A DNA stretch of 31,548 nucleotides from Ruminococcus sp. AF46-10NS (GTDB taxonomy: Bacteria > Bacillota > Clostridia > Lachnospirales > Lachnospiraceae). The stretch spans positions 1 to 31,548 of the forward strand of contig NZ_QRNF01000037.1 in assembly GCF_003474435.1 (NCBI RefSeq), written 5' to 3'. The notes below the pieces were generated by a model. The model searched no databases. It had not been told where the DNA came from and worked only from the letters and a program-made list of their open reading frames with translations. The position numbers were made by a program, and so were the translations under genes. This document shows, piece after piece, positions 1 to 7,484 of this stretch; the stretch's first letter is position 1; each line of letters starts with the position of its first letter.

Positions 1-792
1 GAAGGAACAGGAAGAAATTAGAAAGACATTAAAAAGAGTATTTGGAATTGTTGAGTTATGATTCTGTTGAAATTATGAACCTCGAACAATCTTTGCGAGA
101 AAAATATTACAAAAAAATAGTTGCCTGATCGAAGTCTTACAACAAATATGTGAAGAAAATGGTGCTCGAAAATACTATGAGCACTATATGGAGAAAAGTA
201 AACAATTAAAAAAAGAAGAAGCTCAAAAAAAGATAATAGATGACAAAATTATACGACAGAAAAAATCGGTGGAGACTGTTAAAAATGGTCTTCAAATAGC
301 GTTGGCAGAGTATTTTGGACAATCTTCTATGGATGAAATTTATCAAAAAATAGATGCACATGATGTTATGAAACATTTACGTTACGAACTTTCTTTTAAT
401 GATAATCAAAAAGGTGAGTTAGTAATTCATGCTATGGAAAACATAGATGAAAATGCGGAGGATTCTAATTATCGACCAGAAATTTATTTTAGCACTGCTC
501 AGTTAAATACTGTTGCATTTAGTTCTTTTTTTAGTAGAGCGCTTAATTCATTTTCCAAGCTGCCTATACAATCTATTTTTATAGATGATCCTATTGGTAG
601 TTATGATGATATGAATGCATTAGGATTTGCTGATTTGATACGTAGCTTATTAGAAAATTCAAAGTGCAGATTATAATGTCGACTCATGATGAAACAATTT
701 TCAAGATTTTACAAAGAAAATTGGATAACAGGTATTATAGTTCTTGTTTTATAGAATTACCTTATGGCAATGGTATAAAATGGGAAATTTAA
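1..792 (+). pseudogene. C-terminal part of an SMC/RecF-like AAA ATPase, frameshifted
   Basis: This is the end of a coiled-coil ATPase of the SMC/RecF/RecN type, a fold common in DNA repair and in anti-phage systems. A Lys/Glu-rich coiled coil (about 150-290) is followed by an ABC-type signature region with FSTAQLNTVAF near 485-525, a Walker B strand IFIDDP near 576-593, and an H-loop STHDET near 679-696. The frame is broken near 670: it stops just after the Walker B helix, but one added base restores ...CRIIMSTHDETIFKIL and the stop at 790-792. A second one-base gap near 120 joins ...YYKKIVA to CLIEVLQQICEE. A third break near 56-59 is less clear. The gene starts before the window, so the Walker A end is not visible. 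The parent system cannot be named. Confidence 0.7.
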
Positions 793-810
793 AAATGAGG
801 TGAAGTGAGT

Positions 811-1255
811 ATGGAATTATACCATGCAAGTAAAGAAATCGTTCAATATCCCGAAATACGAAAAGCAAAATACACAAAAGATTTTTCATGGGGATTTTAT
901 TGTACGAATAATATGCAGCAGGCTATACGATGGGCAAATCGAGGTGCAGGCGAGCCTATAATTTGAAGTAAATGAAAACTTGAATATTTTAAGATTTTCA
1001 GAAATATCGGATGAGTGGTTGGATTTTATTGCATTATGCAGGAGTGGAAAAACACATAACTATGATATTGTAGAGGGGCCTATGGCGAATGATACTGTCT
1101 GGAACTATGTAAATGACTTTCTGGCAGGACGAATTAATAGAAAACAGTTTTGGGCTTTGACTGAATTCAAATATCCGACCCACCAGATTAGTTTTCATAC
1201 ATTGTCAGCACTTGATTGTTTAAAGTATGTGAAAAGTGAGGTAATCTATGACTGA
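811..1255 (+). pseudogene. DUF3990 family protein (putative ADP-ribosyltransferase-like toxin), one-base frameshift
   Basis: The product starts MELYHASKEIV at an ATG preceded by GAGGTGAAG and reads WGFYCTNNMQQAIRWANR in the first half, then NLNILRFSEISDEWLDFI and a GPMANDTVWNYV segment in the second. These are hallmarks of DUF3990 proteins of about 150 residues, which I recall as related to ADP-ribosyltransferase folds. The first half stops at TGA 964-966. The second half continues in another frame from about 962, and one extra T in the TTT run near 962 would give ...EPIINFEVNENLNILRF. The intact product would be about 148 residues. The end overlaps the next gene by 8 bases, so the two form a unit. 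The toxin role is inferred from family and context. Confidence 0.7.
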
Positions 1256-1691
1256 AAAAGAACGAAACGATTACTTTTATGTGTGCTCTCTCATTGAGTA
1301 CATTGCGAGAGAAACTTTGAATCATCGAAGTGATATTGTTAAGACAATAGGAAAAGAAGGCATAGAAAAACTTTTGCATGATGCGGAAGTAGATCATTGT
1401 CTTAGCTTTGAACAGGTAAGTGATGAAGTTATTTCTTATTATGGAATAGAGCAGGGAAATTTTGATACTGTAACTGGCTGCAAATATTCCGTGCCAAGTT
1501 TTTTGGATATTGGAAAACTCTATAGTATTATGATAGAGGACTGCGCAAATTCTGGGGAAGAAGTACAGGAATTATTAAAAATATTTTCTTCTTTTATTAG
1601 TGATGAAATATCAAATTTTAATACAGATTTATATTATCAAAATCCAGACTATCTTGAATGGTCGTACCGTGAAGGAAAGTTATTGGATTAA
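1248..1691 (+). CDS. DUF3791-like partner of the DUF3990 protein
   Basis: This 147-residue acidic cytosolic protein starts inside the end of the DUF3990 gene, so translation is probably coupled. Its first 65 residues, with YFYVCSLIEYIARETL and ...ISYYGIEQG, resemble the small DUF3791 proteins that usually sit next to DUF3990 genes. The remaining 80 residues (PSFLDIGKLYSIMIEDC... to the end) are an extension I do not recognise. By position it could be the antitoxin or a regulator of the DUF3990 product. No signal peptide, membrane segment or catalytic motif is visible. The family assignment rests on pattern similarity in a short region. Confidence 0.5.
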   Translation: MTEKERNDYFYVCSLIEYIARETLNHRSDIVKTIGKEGIEKLLHDAEVDHCLSFEQVSDEVISYYGIEQGNFDTVTGCKYSVPSFLDIGKLYSIMIEDCANSGEEVQELLKIFSSFISDEISNFNTDLYYQNPDYLEWSYREGKLLD

Positions 1692-1794
1692 AAGATACCG
1701 TATTTTGATAGCAAGAAAAATTTTCTCATCATGACATCTTGAACCCATTGTTTATTTATGTTAAACTTAATAAGTTTCAAAAATGTAACTAACC

Positions 1795-2095
1795 ACTGCC
1801 TGGCCATGTTTCTACACAGTCATAAAGTCGAATTTTACTGTGTCAAAAACATGGTCAGATTTAAGATAAAGGCGGTGTAAAGCCGCATAAATAAGGAGTT
1901 TTATGAGTAGTAAGAACATGTCACCGATGATGCATTAGTGAAATTTCGGTATTGTTGAAAAACCGCATAAATACAGGCTTTATAAGAATTTTGAACTTAT
2001 GAGCATTTAACGATAAGTGGTACTCAGTGGTAAGAAATATGCCTGAGTAGAAACAAGACTGTGGTCAAAATTATCGTCGGAAAACAACCTAAACA
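1795..2095 (+). ncRNA. Structured RNA resembling a HEARO / IscB omegaRNA, without an IscB gene
   Basis: No open frame covers 1692-2284, but the stretch is dense in paired elements. A near-perfect 20-bp stem joins 1800-1820 to 1836-1857. A small GCGG/CCGC hairpin encloses TGTAAAG at 1872-1886. ACGATAA (2010-2016) pairs with TTATCGT (2070-2076), enclosing TACTCAG/CTGAGTA (2020-2026 with 2043-2049) and a GAC/GTC hairpin. The segment GGCGGTGTAAAGCC is, as I recall, characteristic of HEARO RNAs, the guide RNAs of IscB nucleases of IS200/IS605-type elements. A short direct repeat (CCGCATAAATA at 1883 and 1963) also occurs. No IscB frame follows, so this would be an orphan copy. The RNA structure is visible; the class name is an inference. 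Confidence 0.42.
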
Positions 2096-2183
2096 TTTTT
2101 TTTTAAATTTGCATGGCATTGGAAAACGAATTTGCAATTATCTATTTTTTAAGTAATATGAAGTTAAATTTAATACAACCATT

Positions 2184-2239
2184 AAAAAAATCTTTTATGC
2201 TTCAGACGGAAATAATGTCTGCTTCATAAAAGATTTTTT
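2184..2239. terminator. Strong bidirectional terminator-like hairpin
   Basis: A 15-bp perfect outer stem (AAAAAATCTTTTATG with CATAAAAGATTTTTT) encloses an inner CAGAC/GTCTG stem and a nine-base loop. A-rich and T-rich ends make it usable on both strands. It separates the RNA-like region from the DUF1848 gene. Confidence 0.8.
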
Positions 2240-2284
2240 GTAATAATATTGTAATATTTATCTTCCGCGAGAGGAGAGCGCAGG

Positions 2285-3235
2285 ATGATTATACATGCAA
2301 GTATGAGAACCGATATACCTGCATTTTATTCCGAATGGTTTACAAATAGAATCCGTGAAGGGTATGTTCGAGTGAGAAATCCCTATGATCCTTTACAGGT
2401 TACAGAATATAGCCTTGATCCTGAAGTCGTTGATTTGATTGTATTCTGTTCAAAAAATCCAGTCCCTATGTTGAAGTATATGGATTTGCTGAAATCTTAC
2501 AGGACATACTGGTATATCACAATCACTCCATATGAAGCAGACATCGAACCAGGATTATTTAAAACAATTGTAAGTAAAAGAAAAATCATTGAAGCATTTC
2601 TGCAGATATCAGAAATTGTAGGAGAAGAGCATATTGGCTGGAGATACGATCCGATTTTTATCGATGACAAATATACTGTCAAGTATCATTTGGAACAGTT
2701 TGAGGGCATATCTGCGGCTTTACAAGGGTATACAAAAAATTGCGTGATAAGTTTTCTTGATTTATACCAGAAAGTAAAAAGGAATTTTCCAGAAGTGAAA
2801 ATGGTATCCAAAGAGCAGAGAAAATATCTTGGGGAACGTATGACACGTATTGCCACAGAGCACAAAATGATTTTGCGGCCTTGTGGGGAGGGAACGGAAC
2901 TTGCTGCATTTGGAGCAGACTGTAATGGCTGTATGACACAGCAGATTTATGAAAATGCCATTCATATGTCACTTGACATGCCGAAAAAACAATTCCTTAG
3001 AAAAGAGTGTGCATGTTATTTGGGAAATGATATTGGTGCTTATAATAGTTGTCCGCATATGTGCAAGTATTGTTATGCAAATTATGATGAAAAAAGTGTG
3101 CGCCTTAATCGTATAAATCATAATCCGAAATCAGCATTTTTGATAGGTGATGATATGCCAAATGACAAGGTTCATAAAGCAGTGCAGAAAAGTTGGATAA
3201 ATGGACAGATTAGTCTGAATGAGTTTCTTATATGA
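2285..3235 (+). CDS. DUF1848 family protein
   Basis: A 316-residue protein of the DUF1848 family. The N-terminus MIIHASMRTDIPAFYSEWF, the FCSKNP motif near residue 57, the YRTYWYITITPYE strand and the C-terminal cysteine cluster (CACYLGNDIGAYNSC followed by CKYCYAN, about residues 254-278) all fit. The CxxCxYC-type cluster suggests an iron-sulfur or zinc site, as in radical SAM-related proteins; the reaction is unknown. The start is an ATG with GAGGAGAGCGCAGG upstream. It stands alone behind a strong hairpin, and its base use matches its neighbours. Whether it belongs to the mobile element is unclear. Confidence 0.85.
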   Translation: MIIHASMRTDIPAFYSEWFTNRIREGYVRVRNPYDPLQVTEYSLDPEVVDLIVFCSKNPVPMLKYMDLLKSYRTYWYITITPYEADIEPGLFKTIVSKRKIIEAFLQISEIVGEEHIGWRYDPIFIDDKYTVKYHLEQFEGISAALQGYTKNCVISFLDLYQKVKRNFPEVKMVSKEQRKYLGERMTRIATEHKMILRPCGEGTELAAFGADCNGCMTQQIYENAIHMSLDMPKKQFLRKECACYLGNDIGAYNSCPHMCKYCYANYDEKSVRLNRINHNPKSAFLIGDDMPNDKVHKAVQKSWINGQISLNEFLI

Positions 3236-3303
3236 AAAATAAATTAGAGCTGGCTTATTGAAAGAGAATGTGATAAGATTAAGAAAGAACATACATTCGA
3301 AAA

Positions 3304-3684
3304 ATGGGGCGGTGTAGTAAATTGAGAAAAAGTGAAAAACTAAAGAAAATTCAATTATTGCTGAATCAAAAAAATCTGTATGAGGACCAGTATGAGAGAT
3401 TATTAGCTGCAACAGGAGACTGGAAAAGCAATTATACGGACTATCTGATCACAGAACCGATTGATTTGGTGGAAGAATTGAAACGTGTTCCGGAAGCTGA
3501 TTATGAGCTCTGTACGGCATTGCTTACAATGCTTGTAAAGGAAGAAATTCCTGAAAATGCCTCTGATAAAACGTTTGTGGATCATAAAGGTCTTCTGATT
3601 TTAGAAAGAATGAATGAAATACTAAGTGTAGGAGCGAGAGAAGATGAAAGCGGGAGATACGGCCTATCTTGTGGAATCAAATAG
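3304..3684 (+). CDS. Hypothetical element protein, about 120 residues
   Basis: An acidic soluble protein of up to 126 residues that I do not recognise. It opens with a Lys-rich helix (RKSEKLKKIQLLLNQKNLYEDQYERLL) followed by mostly helical sequence, with no membrane segment or cysteine motif. The ATG at 3304 has no clear ribosome site. A TTG at 3322 preceded by GGGGCGGTG about 8 bases upstream is the better start, giving LRKSEKLKK.... Its 3' end overlaps the next small gene by 41 bases, so the two are probably co-translated. Such short genes are common near the start of clostridial conjugative elements. Confidence 0.6.
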   Translation: MGRCSKLRKSEKLKKIQLLLNQKNLYEDQYERLLAATGDWKSNYTDYLITEPIDLVEELKRVPEADYELCTALLTMLVKEEIPENASDKTFVDHKGLLILERMNEILSVGAREDESGRYGLSCGIK

Positions 3685-3844
3685 ATTTGTTCATGAGGTA
3701 GAAATTCTCAGATGTAATGGAGAATTGTATATTGTGTGTTTTAAAGATAACGGCGTCGGATTGTACTTTAAAGCATATCACTTACTTCTTACGTCTTGGA
3801 AAACTGTCAAAAGTATTAGTCAGGCTCCAGAGCATAAAGTTTAG
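3644..3844 (+). CDS. Small beta-rich element protein (66 residues)
   Basis: The product begins MKAGDTAYLVESNRFVHEVE and alternates hydrophobic and polar residues like a small SH3-like barrel. I recall closely similar short proteins (KVGDTAF...ESNR) in conjugative elements of gut Clostridia, with no known function. It overlaps the upstream gene and is followed by a strong terminator at 3899-3950, which closes the operon. The 73-residue protein at 7948 has a similar GQKARY...N pattern and may be a distant analogue. Confidence 0.6.
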   Translation: MKAGDTAYLVESNRFVHEVEILRCNGELYIVCFKDNGVGLYFKAYHLLLTSWKTVKSISQAPEHKV

Positions 3845-3898
3845 AAAAATTCATATGATTGTTGGCATTGAGACTATTGGGAAAAGAATCAAATTGTT

Positions 3899-3950
3899 TA
3901 AAACTGCTGCTATCTATAGGTGAAAATCATAGATAACAGCAGTTTTTTGT
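3899..3950 (+). terminator. Rho-independent terminator
   Basis: AAACTGCTG and TATCTAT pair with ATAGATA and CAGCAGTTT around a short loop, with a single unpaired base, and the stem is followed by TTTTTT. It closes the small-gene operon ending at 3844. Confidence 0.85.
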
Positions 3951-4034
3951 GTGATTCCAAAAAAATCTTAAAAAAGTTGCAAAAAAATTTTATTTTTTAC
4001 AGAAAATGGTACTTTTTTTTATTCTTTCTATACA

Positions 4035-4050
4035 GAGGGGAAAATAATTG
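4035..4050 (+). repeat. Shared RBS-TTG leader, copy 1
   Basis: GAGGGGAAAATAATTG contains the ribosome site GAGGGG and ends in the TTG start of the gene at 4048. The identical 16 bases occur at 19943-19958, also ending in a TTG start. The coincidence supports TTG as the real start of both genes. Confidence 0.7.
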
Positions 4051-4239
4051 ATGAGGAGGATGCTTATTATCTGGAAAATAGTTTTAGTGATTTTGGTAGT
4101 ATTGGCATGTGTTATTACGGGGTTATATTGCTGTCTGGTCAAGGCGAGTGAGGCAGATGCTGAACTGGAGAGGTTCTATAATGAAAAATATGGAAAGAAA
4201 GGTGGAAAGAAATGCCAAAAGGAAGATCAGGCATTATAA
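4048..4239 (+). CDS. Small single-pass membrane protein (63 residues)
   Basis: One transmembrane helix (about residues 6-30, IIWKIVLVILVVLACVITGL) with a short basic N-terminus is followed by a charged tail ending in a Lys-rich segment. The TTG at 4048 is preferred because it sits in the leader repeated at 19943; the ATG at 4051 is a close alternative. The gene overlaps the next one by 28 bases. Function is unknown. Single-helix proteins of this kind commonly accompany conjugation or partition genes. Confidence 0.6.
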   Translation: MMRRMLIIWKIVLVILVVLACVITGLYCCLVKASEADAELERFYNEKYGKKGGKKCQKEDQAL

Positions 4240-4775
4240 CAGAGGAATTTAAGGGAAAAGAAAATACGGCATATCATGACGTGGAGAAATTGTTTAAAAT
4301 TTATCGTTCGGTAAATTGGAAAATGCAGATTAAGATTAATCAGGTCAAAAGACATTTTCAGTTAGAGTATGGAACCGATGTAGATAAATTTTTGGACAGT
4401 TTATATCAGGCGGGCATGGATGTAGATACGGATCTTGCAAGTGAAAAGGAACGGGTGGAGTCGATTAATCATTCCAATAAATTTCTAAAACTGATGGATG
4501 AGTCCGTTGATCTGATGAGAAAATATCATCCGCAGGGCGAGAGATATTATTGGGTGCTCTATTACAGTTATATGTCGGCTTACAAAGCAGAAAATGTAGA
4601 GGAAATCCTTGATAAACTGGAACCACATTGTCCTCAGCTTACACGGGTTCACAGAACTACTTATTTCCGGTGGAGAGATCAGGCATTCGAGGCAGTTGGA
4701 AGTATACTTTGGGGCTGTGAAGGTGAATGTGAAAAAATGATGAAGCAGTTTAGCGAAGAGTTTCAGGAAATATGA
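4212..4775 (+). CDS. Hypothetical protein, possibly ArpU/sigma region 4-like
   Basis: A 187-residue protein with ATG after AAGGTGG. It is largely helical: a first half with YHDVEKLFKIYRSVNWKMQ and a second half with ERYYWVLYYSYM followed by VHRTTYFRWRDQAFEAVG. The last stretch, a Tyr-rich helix then a recognition-helix-like TTYFRWRDQAFEAV, recalls phage ArpU-type or sigma region 4-like activators. That similarity is weak. The gene ends 118 bases before the ParM-like gene and may regulate it, but this is inference from position only. Confidence 0.5.
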   Translation: MPKGRSGIITEEFKGKENTAYHDVEKLFKIYRSVNWKMQIKINQVKRHFQLEYGTDVDKFLDSLYQAGMDVDTDLASEKERVESINHSNKFLKLMDESVDLMRKYHPQGERYYWVLYYSYMSAYKAENVEEILDKLEPHCPQLTRVHRTTYFRWRDQAFEAVGSILWGCEGECEKMMKQFSEEFQEI

Positions 4776-4893
4776 GGTACAAAAAATTTTTCTGCGATTC
4801 TGTTGACACAGAAATTCCGAAAAAATTATATTGAAGCTGAAAAGACGTACAAAAAGACGCATAAAAATTCGGAATTTTGAAAGGAGAACAGAT
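4776..4893 (+). promoter_or_regulatory. Leader of the partition operon with inverted and direct repeats
   Basis: The 118-base gap before parM contains GTACAAAAA twice (near 4779 and 4850) and an inverted pair, AAATTCCGAA near 4811 with TTCGGAATTT near 4868. Actin-type partition operons usually have a repeat-rich centromere (parC) at this position that also controls the promoter. The repeats here are few, so this is a candidate only. Confidence 0.3.
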
Positions 4894-5841
4894 ATGGTTA
4901 TATCAGTTGACACCGGTAATAAGATGATTAAAACAGAACATTATGAATTTAATTCAGGAATAGATGTATTGGATACGATCCCTGGAGAAAACGATGAAGT
5001 GATTGAATTTGGTGGAAAATATTACAGGACAACAAACCGAAGGATATCTTACATGGAAGACAAGACAGAAGATGATCGCTATTACATTCTTACATTGATT
5101 GCCATTGCAAAAGAATTGGATACGATGAAAAAAGAGGCGGTTTTAGCACCTAATGAGCTGATCGAGATAGAACTTCTGGTAGGATTACCACCGGCACATT
5201 ACGGAAAGTACCGAAAAAAGTTTCAGCAGTATTTCCAAAGAGATGGCAAAGTGGTTGGCTTTAAGTATGGCGGTACCTCTTATCAGATTTTGATTCATGA
5301 GGTGAAAGTGTATGTGCAGGCCTATGCTGCATATTGTGTGCTGGCAGCAAGACGTCATTTGACCGAACTTCCGAAAGTTCTTGTTATTGATATTGGTGGG
5401 TTTACGGTGGATTATATGATCCTCCGATACGGAAGATTGGAGAAGGAACACGTTGATTCTCTGGAAAGTGGCGTGATATGTCTGTATGGCAGAATTCGGG
5501 CTGCTATACGCCAAAAATACAGCATTGCACTTGATGAAGAAGATATTGATAACATCATTCTTGGAAAAAACACAGGATATATGCAGGAACTTAAAGAACG
5601 AGTCCGGGAGGTAACGATTGGATATGTAACGGAATTGCTCGGAACGTTCCGTGAGCTTGGCATTGACTTTCGAACAACACAGACTGTATTCATGGGTGGA
5701 GGAGCCATTCTGGTGTCTGAAATTATCAAGGTCGTCTGGGAACGCTTCAAAGGGGAGTATTTTATTATTAATGATCCTAAGGCAAATGCTAAAGGATACA
5801 AATTGCAGTTTCAGATAGAAGCTAAAGAACGGGAGGATTAA
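4894..5841 (+). CDS. parM: ParM/StbA-like actin-type plasmid segregation ATPase
   Basis: A 315-residue actin-fold ATPase that would polymerise to push DNA copies apart. The start ATG at 4894 has AAAGGAG seven bases upstream, and the product begins MVISVDTGNKMIKTEHYEF with the phosphate-1 DTGNK motif. Other features are IELLVGLPP near residue 92, the second phosphate motif VLVIDIGGFTVDYMIL near residue 162, and the adenosine motif VFMGGGAIL near residue 265. These match the ParM/Alp7/StbA branch. The next gene starts 2 bases after its stop, as expected for a parMR operon. Such a system suits a plasmid or an ICE with an extrachromosomal phase. Annotation further upstream (to 4831) would lack a ribosome site. 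Confidence 0.88.
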   Translation: MVISVDTGNKMIKTEHYEFNSGIDVLDTIPGENDEVIEFGGKYYRTTNRRISYMEDKTEDDRYYILTLIAIAKELDTMKKEAVLAPNELIEIELLVGLPPAHYGKYRKKFQQYFQRDGKVVGFKYGGTSYQILIHEVKVYVQAYAAYCVLAARRHLTELPKVLVIDIGGFTVDYMILRYGRLEKEHVDSLESGVICLYGRIRAAIRQKYSIALDEEDIDNIILGKNTGYMQELKERVREVTIGYVTELLGTFRELGIDFRTTQTVFMGGGAILVSEIIKVVWERFKGEYFIINDPKANAKGYKLQFQIEAKERED

Positions 5842-5843
5842 AA

Positions 5844-6272
5844 ATGGGAAAGAAAGACGAATATCGTTTTAATCTTCGGTTTGATGAAACAGATGAAATG
5901 CACAGGCTGGTTGTAAAGTATTTAAATTCCTGTGGACATAATAAAGCAAAATACATTGTACGGGCATTTTTGGCATATTGGAAAATGTCTGGCAAGAGTT
6001 TGCTTTCGTATGTGTTTCCGGAAATAGATGCTGAACAGCTGTTACCAGAAGCAAAGCAAGAAAATGATAAAAAAACAGCAGTTGTAGCAAAAGCAAGTGA
6101 TGCTGGAAATGATAACGGGACATATATACAGAAAGATCATTCAGAGCAGCAGCTGTTGGAAAAGAGTTTGCAGGAAGATCATTTTGTAAATCTGGAAGGT
6201 GATTGTGAAGCAGACGAGGCAGAAGTTCTTCTGATAAAAAATAATTACAAGATGTTTGAAGATCTGGAATAG
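5844..6272 (+). CDS. ParR-like DNA-binding adaptor of the partition system
   Basis: A 142-residue protein starting 2 bases after parM. Its first 50 residues (YRFNLRFDETDEMHRLVVKYLNSCGHNKAKYI in two parts) fit a ribbon-helix-helix: one beta strand and two helices, the second with the NKAKYIVRAFLAYW pattern seen in ParR-type proteins. The rest is a long acidic, apparently disordered tail ending in LLIKNNYKMFEDLE, which may be the segment contacting ParM filaments. ParR proteins are usually about 100-120 residues, so the tail is somewhat long. The name rests on position plus the predicted fold; direct sequence similarity was not measured. Confidence 0.7.
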   Translation: MGKKDEYRFNLRFDETDEMHRLVVKYLNSCGHNKAKYIVRAFLAYWKMSGKSLLSYVFPEIDAEQLLPEAKQENDKKTAVVAKASDAGNDNGTYIQKDHSEQQLLEKSLQEDHFVNLEGDCEADEAEVLLIKNNYKMFEDLE

Positions 6273-6283
6273 GAGGTATGTGG

Positions 6284-6685
6284 GTGCGTAGTAAACAAGT
6301 GCAAATTTTAAGCGGTATATGTGGAGTGCAGCTGATTGGTTATGCATGTCGGGCTGCAGGATTTAAAACAGATATTTGGATAGGGTTTGCAGGAAGTGTT
6401 TTCCTTATGTTGGATATTGTATATCTGGCAATTCAGGAAAAGGGCAGAAAAAAATGCCCTGAGTGTGATTCTGAGATATCAAAAAAAGTCAGGATATGTC
6501 CGGAATGCGGTTATCTTTTTCAGCAGGGACTGTCAGAAGAACAGCTGACGGGATACATTGAACAGGAGCAGGAAAAAGAAATGAGTTCGGAACAAATTGA
6601 TCGCGCATTTGAAAAAACAGATAATATTGCCGCAGATGAGATAGATTCTTTTGATGGTGATATAAATGATTTTTTACAGGAATAA
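6284..6685 (+). CDS. Membrane protein with a zinc ribbon
   Basis: Two membrane helices (about residues 8-22 and 28-48) are followed by a zinc ribbon with two CPEC knuckles, CPECDSEISKKVRICPECGY, and an acidic tail of about 65 residues. The AGGAGG at 6271-6276 is only one base from the ATG at 6278, so the GTG at 6284, seven bases away, is the more likely start. It follows the partition pair by 11 bases and probably belongs to that operon. The ribbon would face the cytoplasm if the helices form a hairpin. Function is unknown. Confidence 0.65.
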   Translation: MRSKQVQILSGICGVQLIGYACRAAGFKTDIWIGFAGSVFLMLDIVYLAIQEKGRKKCPECDSEISKKVRICPECGYLFQQGLSEEQLTGYIEQEQEKEMSSEQIDRAFEKTDNIAADEIDSFDGDINDFLQE

Positions 6686-6792
6686 AAACAGAGAAAATAA
6701 GAGAATAGCTTGTAAATATATTCAGATGCATAAAAATACATATGTGATTGTGAAAATACAGTGAAAAGTAAGAAATAGATTGCGAAAAATAG

Positions 6793-7043
6793 TATAATTC
6801 ATAAAGCTGACTTTAAATGATGGATTAGAACCGACTTCCCGGGGTGAAATAATTTACCATACTAATTAAACCGGGCTCAAAGATTGGAAGGGCATCGGTA
6901 TTAAAATTAGAAAGGGTATAAATTACTTGATTTGCGTGGGCTGCTGGAGTAATTTTCCGGCAGTCCTGTTTTATGTCTGTATTGCAAGACCACCTCCTTC
7001 AGAGATTACTGTATACACTAGATCATTTTGGAGGAATGCGGAT
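6793..7043 (+). promoter_or_regulatory. Promoter and structured leader with an anti-Shine-Dalgarno element
   Basis: TATAAT at 6793-6798 is a consensus -10 box; the -35 box is weak. The following roughly 240-base leader has no gene. ACCGA (6830-6834) pairs with TCGGT (6895-6899), enclosing CTTCC/GGAAG (6835-6839 with 6886-6890), a CGG/CCG stem and a self-paired segment GGTGAAATAATTTACC (6843-6858). A second hairpin, CTGCTGGA with TTCCGGCAG, lies at about 6941-6963. CCACCTCCTT at 6990-6999 is complementary to a Shine-Dalgarno sequence and could pair through CCTCC with GGAGG (7030-7034) of the next gene. This architecture suggests control of translation by RNA folding. It matches no riboswitch class I know. 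Confidence 0.45.
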
Positions 7044-7484
7044 ATGACAAAAACAGAGAAAGAACTGAAAAAGGAATTTAGTGCTTATGTGAAGACTGCA
7101 ATTAAGAATACACAAAAGCAGTACTTAATAAAAAAAGGCAAGATTCTGGATAATGAAATAGCCATGGATGATGAAGGAATAGATGAAATCTTACAAAAGC
7201 AGACAGAAGACCTGTTTGATAAGATGGATTTAAATGTAGATATGGTTCTGAGTGATGAAATCAATGTAAATTCTTTTCTGGATCAAATCAATGATCCTGT
7301 TCTTTATGTTTCTCTGTGTTCGTTGAAGGAACTGCAGCAGAAAGTATTAATGCTCCGTATAGTATATGTAAAATCATTCGATGATATTGGAGGTATTTTG
7401 AATATGACAGCAAAACAGGCTGAAAACAGCTATTACAATGCAATCAGAAAAATACGAAAACAGATGGGAGATAACTTTGGATGA
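7044..7484 (+). CDS. Sigma-like factor, region 4 half of a split pair
   Basis: The ATG at 7044 follows GGAGGA nine bases upstream and gives 146 residues. The N-terminal half is charged and helical. The last 60 residues (SLKELQQKVLMLRIVYVKSFDDIGGIL in two parts, then MTAKQAENSYYNAIRKIRKQM) form a sigma-70 region 4-like helix-turn-helix, the part that reads a -35 box. No region 2 is present. The next gene overlaps by 8 bases and looks like a region 2 module, so the two may act as one sigma factor, as with the small sigma-like genes of Tn916-type elements. The likely target is the conjugation operon, by inference. Confidence 0.72.
   Translation: MTKTEKELKKEFSAYVKTAIKNTQKQYLIKKGKILDNEIAMDDEGIDEILQKQTEDLFDKMDLNVDMVLSDEINVNSFLDQINDPVLYVSLCSLKELQQKVLMLRIVYVKSFDDIGGILNMTAKQAENSYYNAIRKIRKQMGDNFG

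Noticed and set aside
1795..2095. Group II intron remnant
   Set aside because: No domain V-like hairpin and no intron-encoded reverse transcriptase nearby.
6805..7043. Known riboswitch (TPP, SAM, c-di-GMP, THF, fluoride, ZTP, guanidine)
   Set aside because: None of the conserved core motifs I know for these classes is present.
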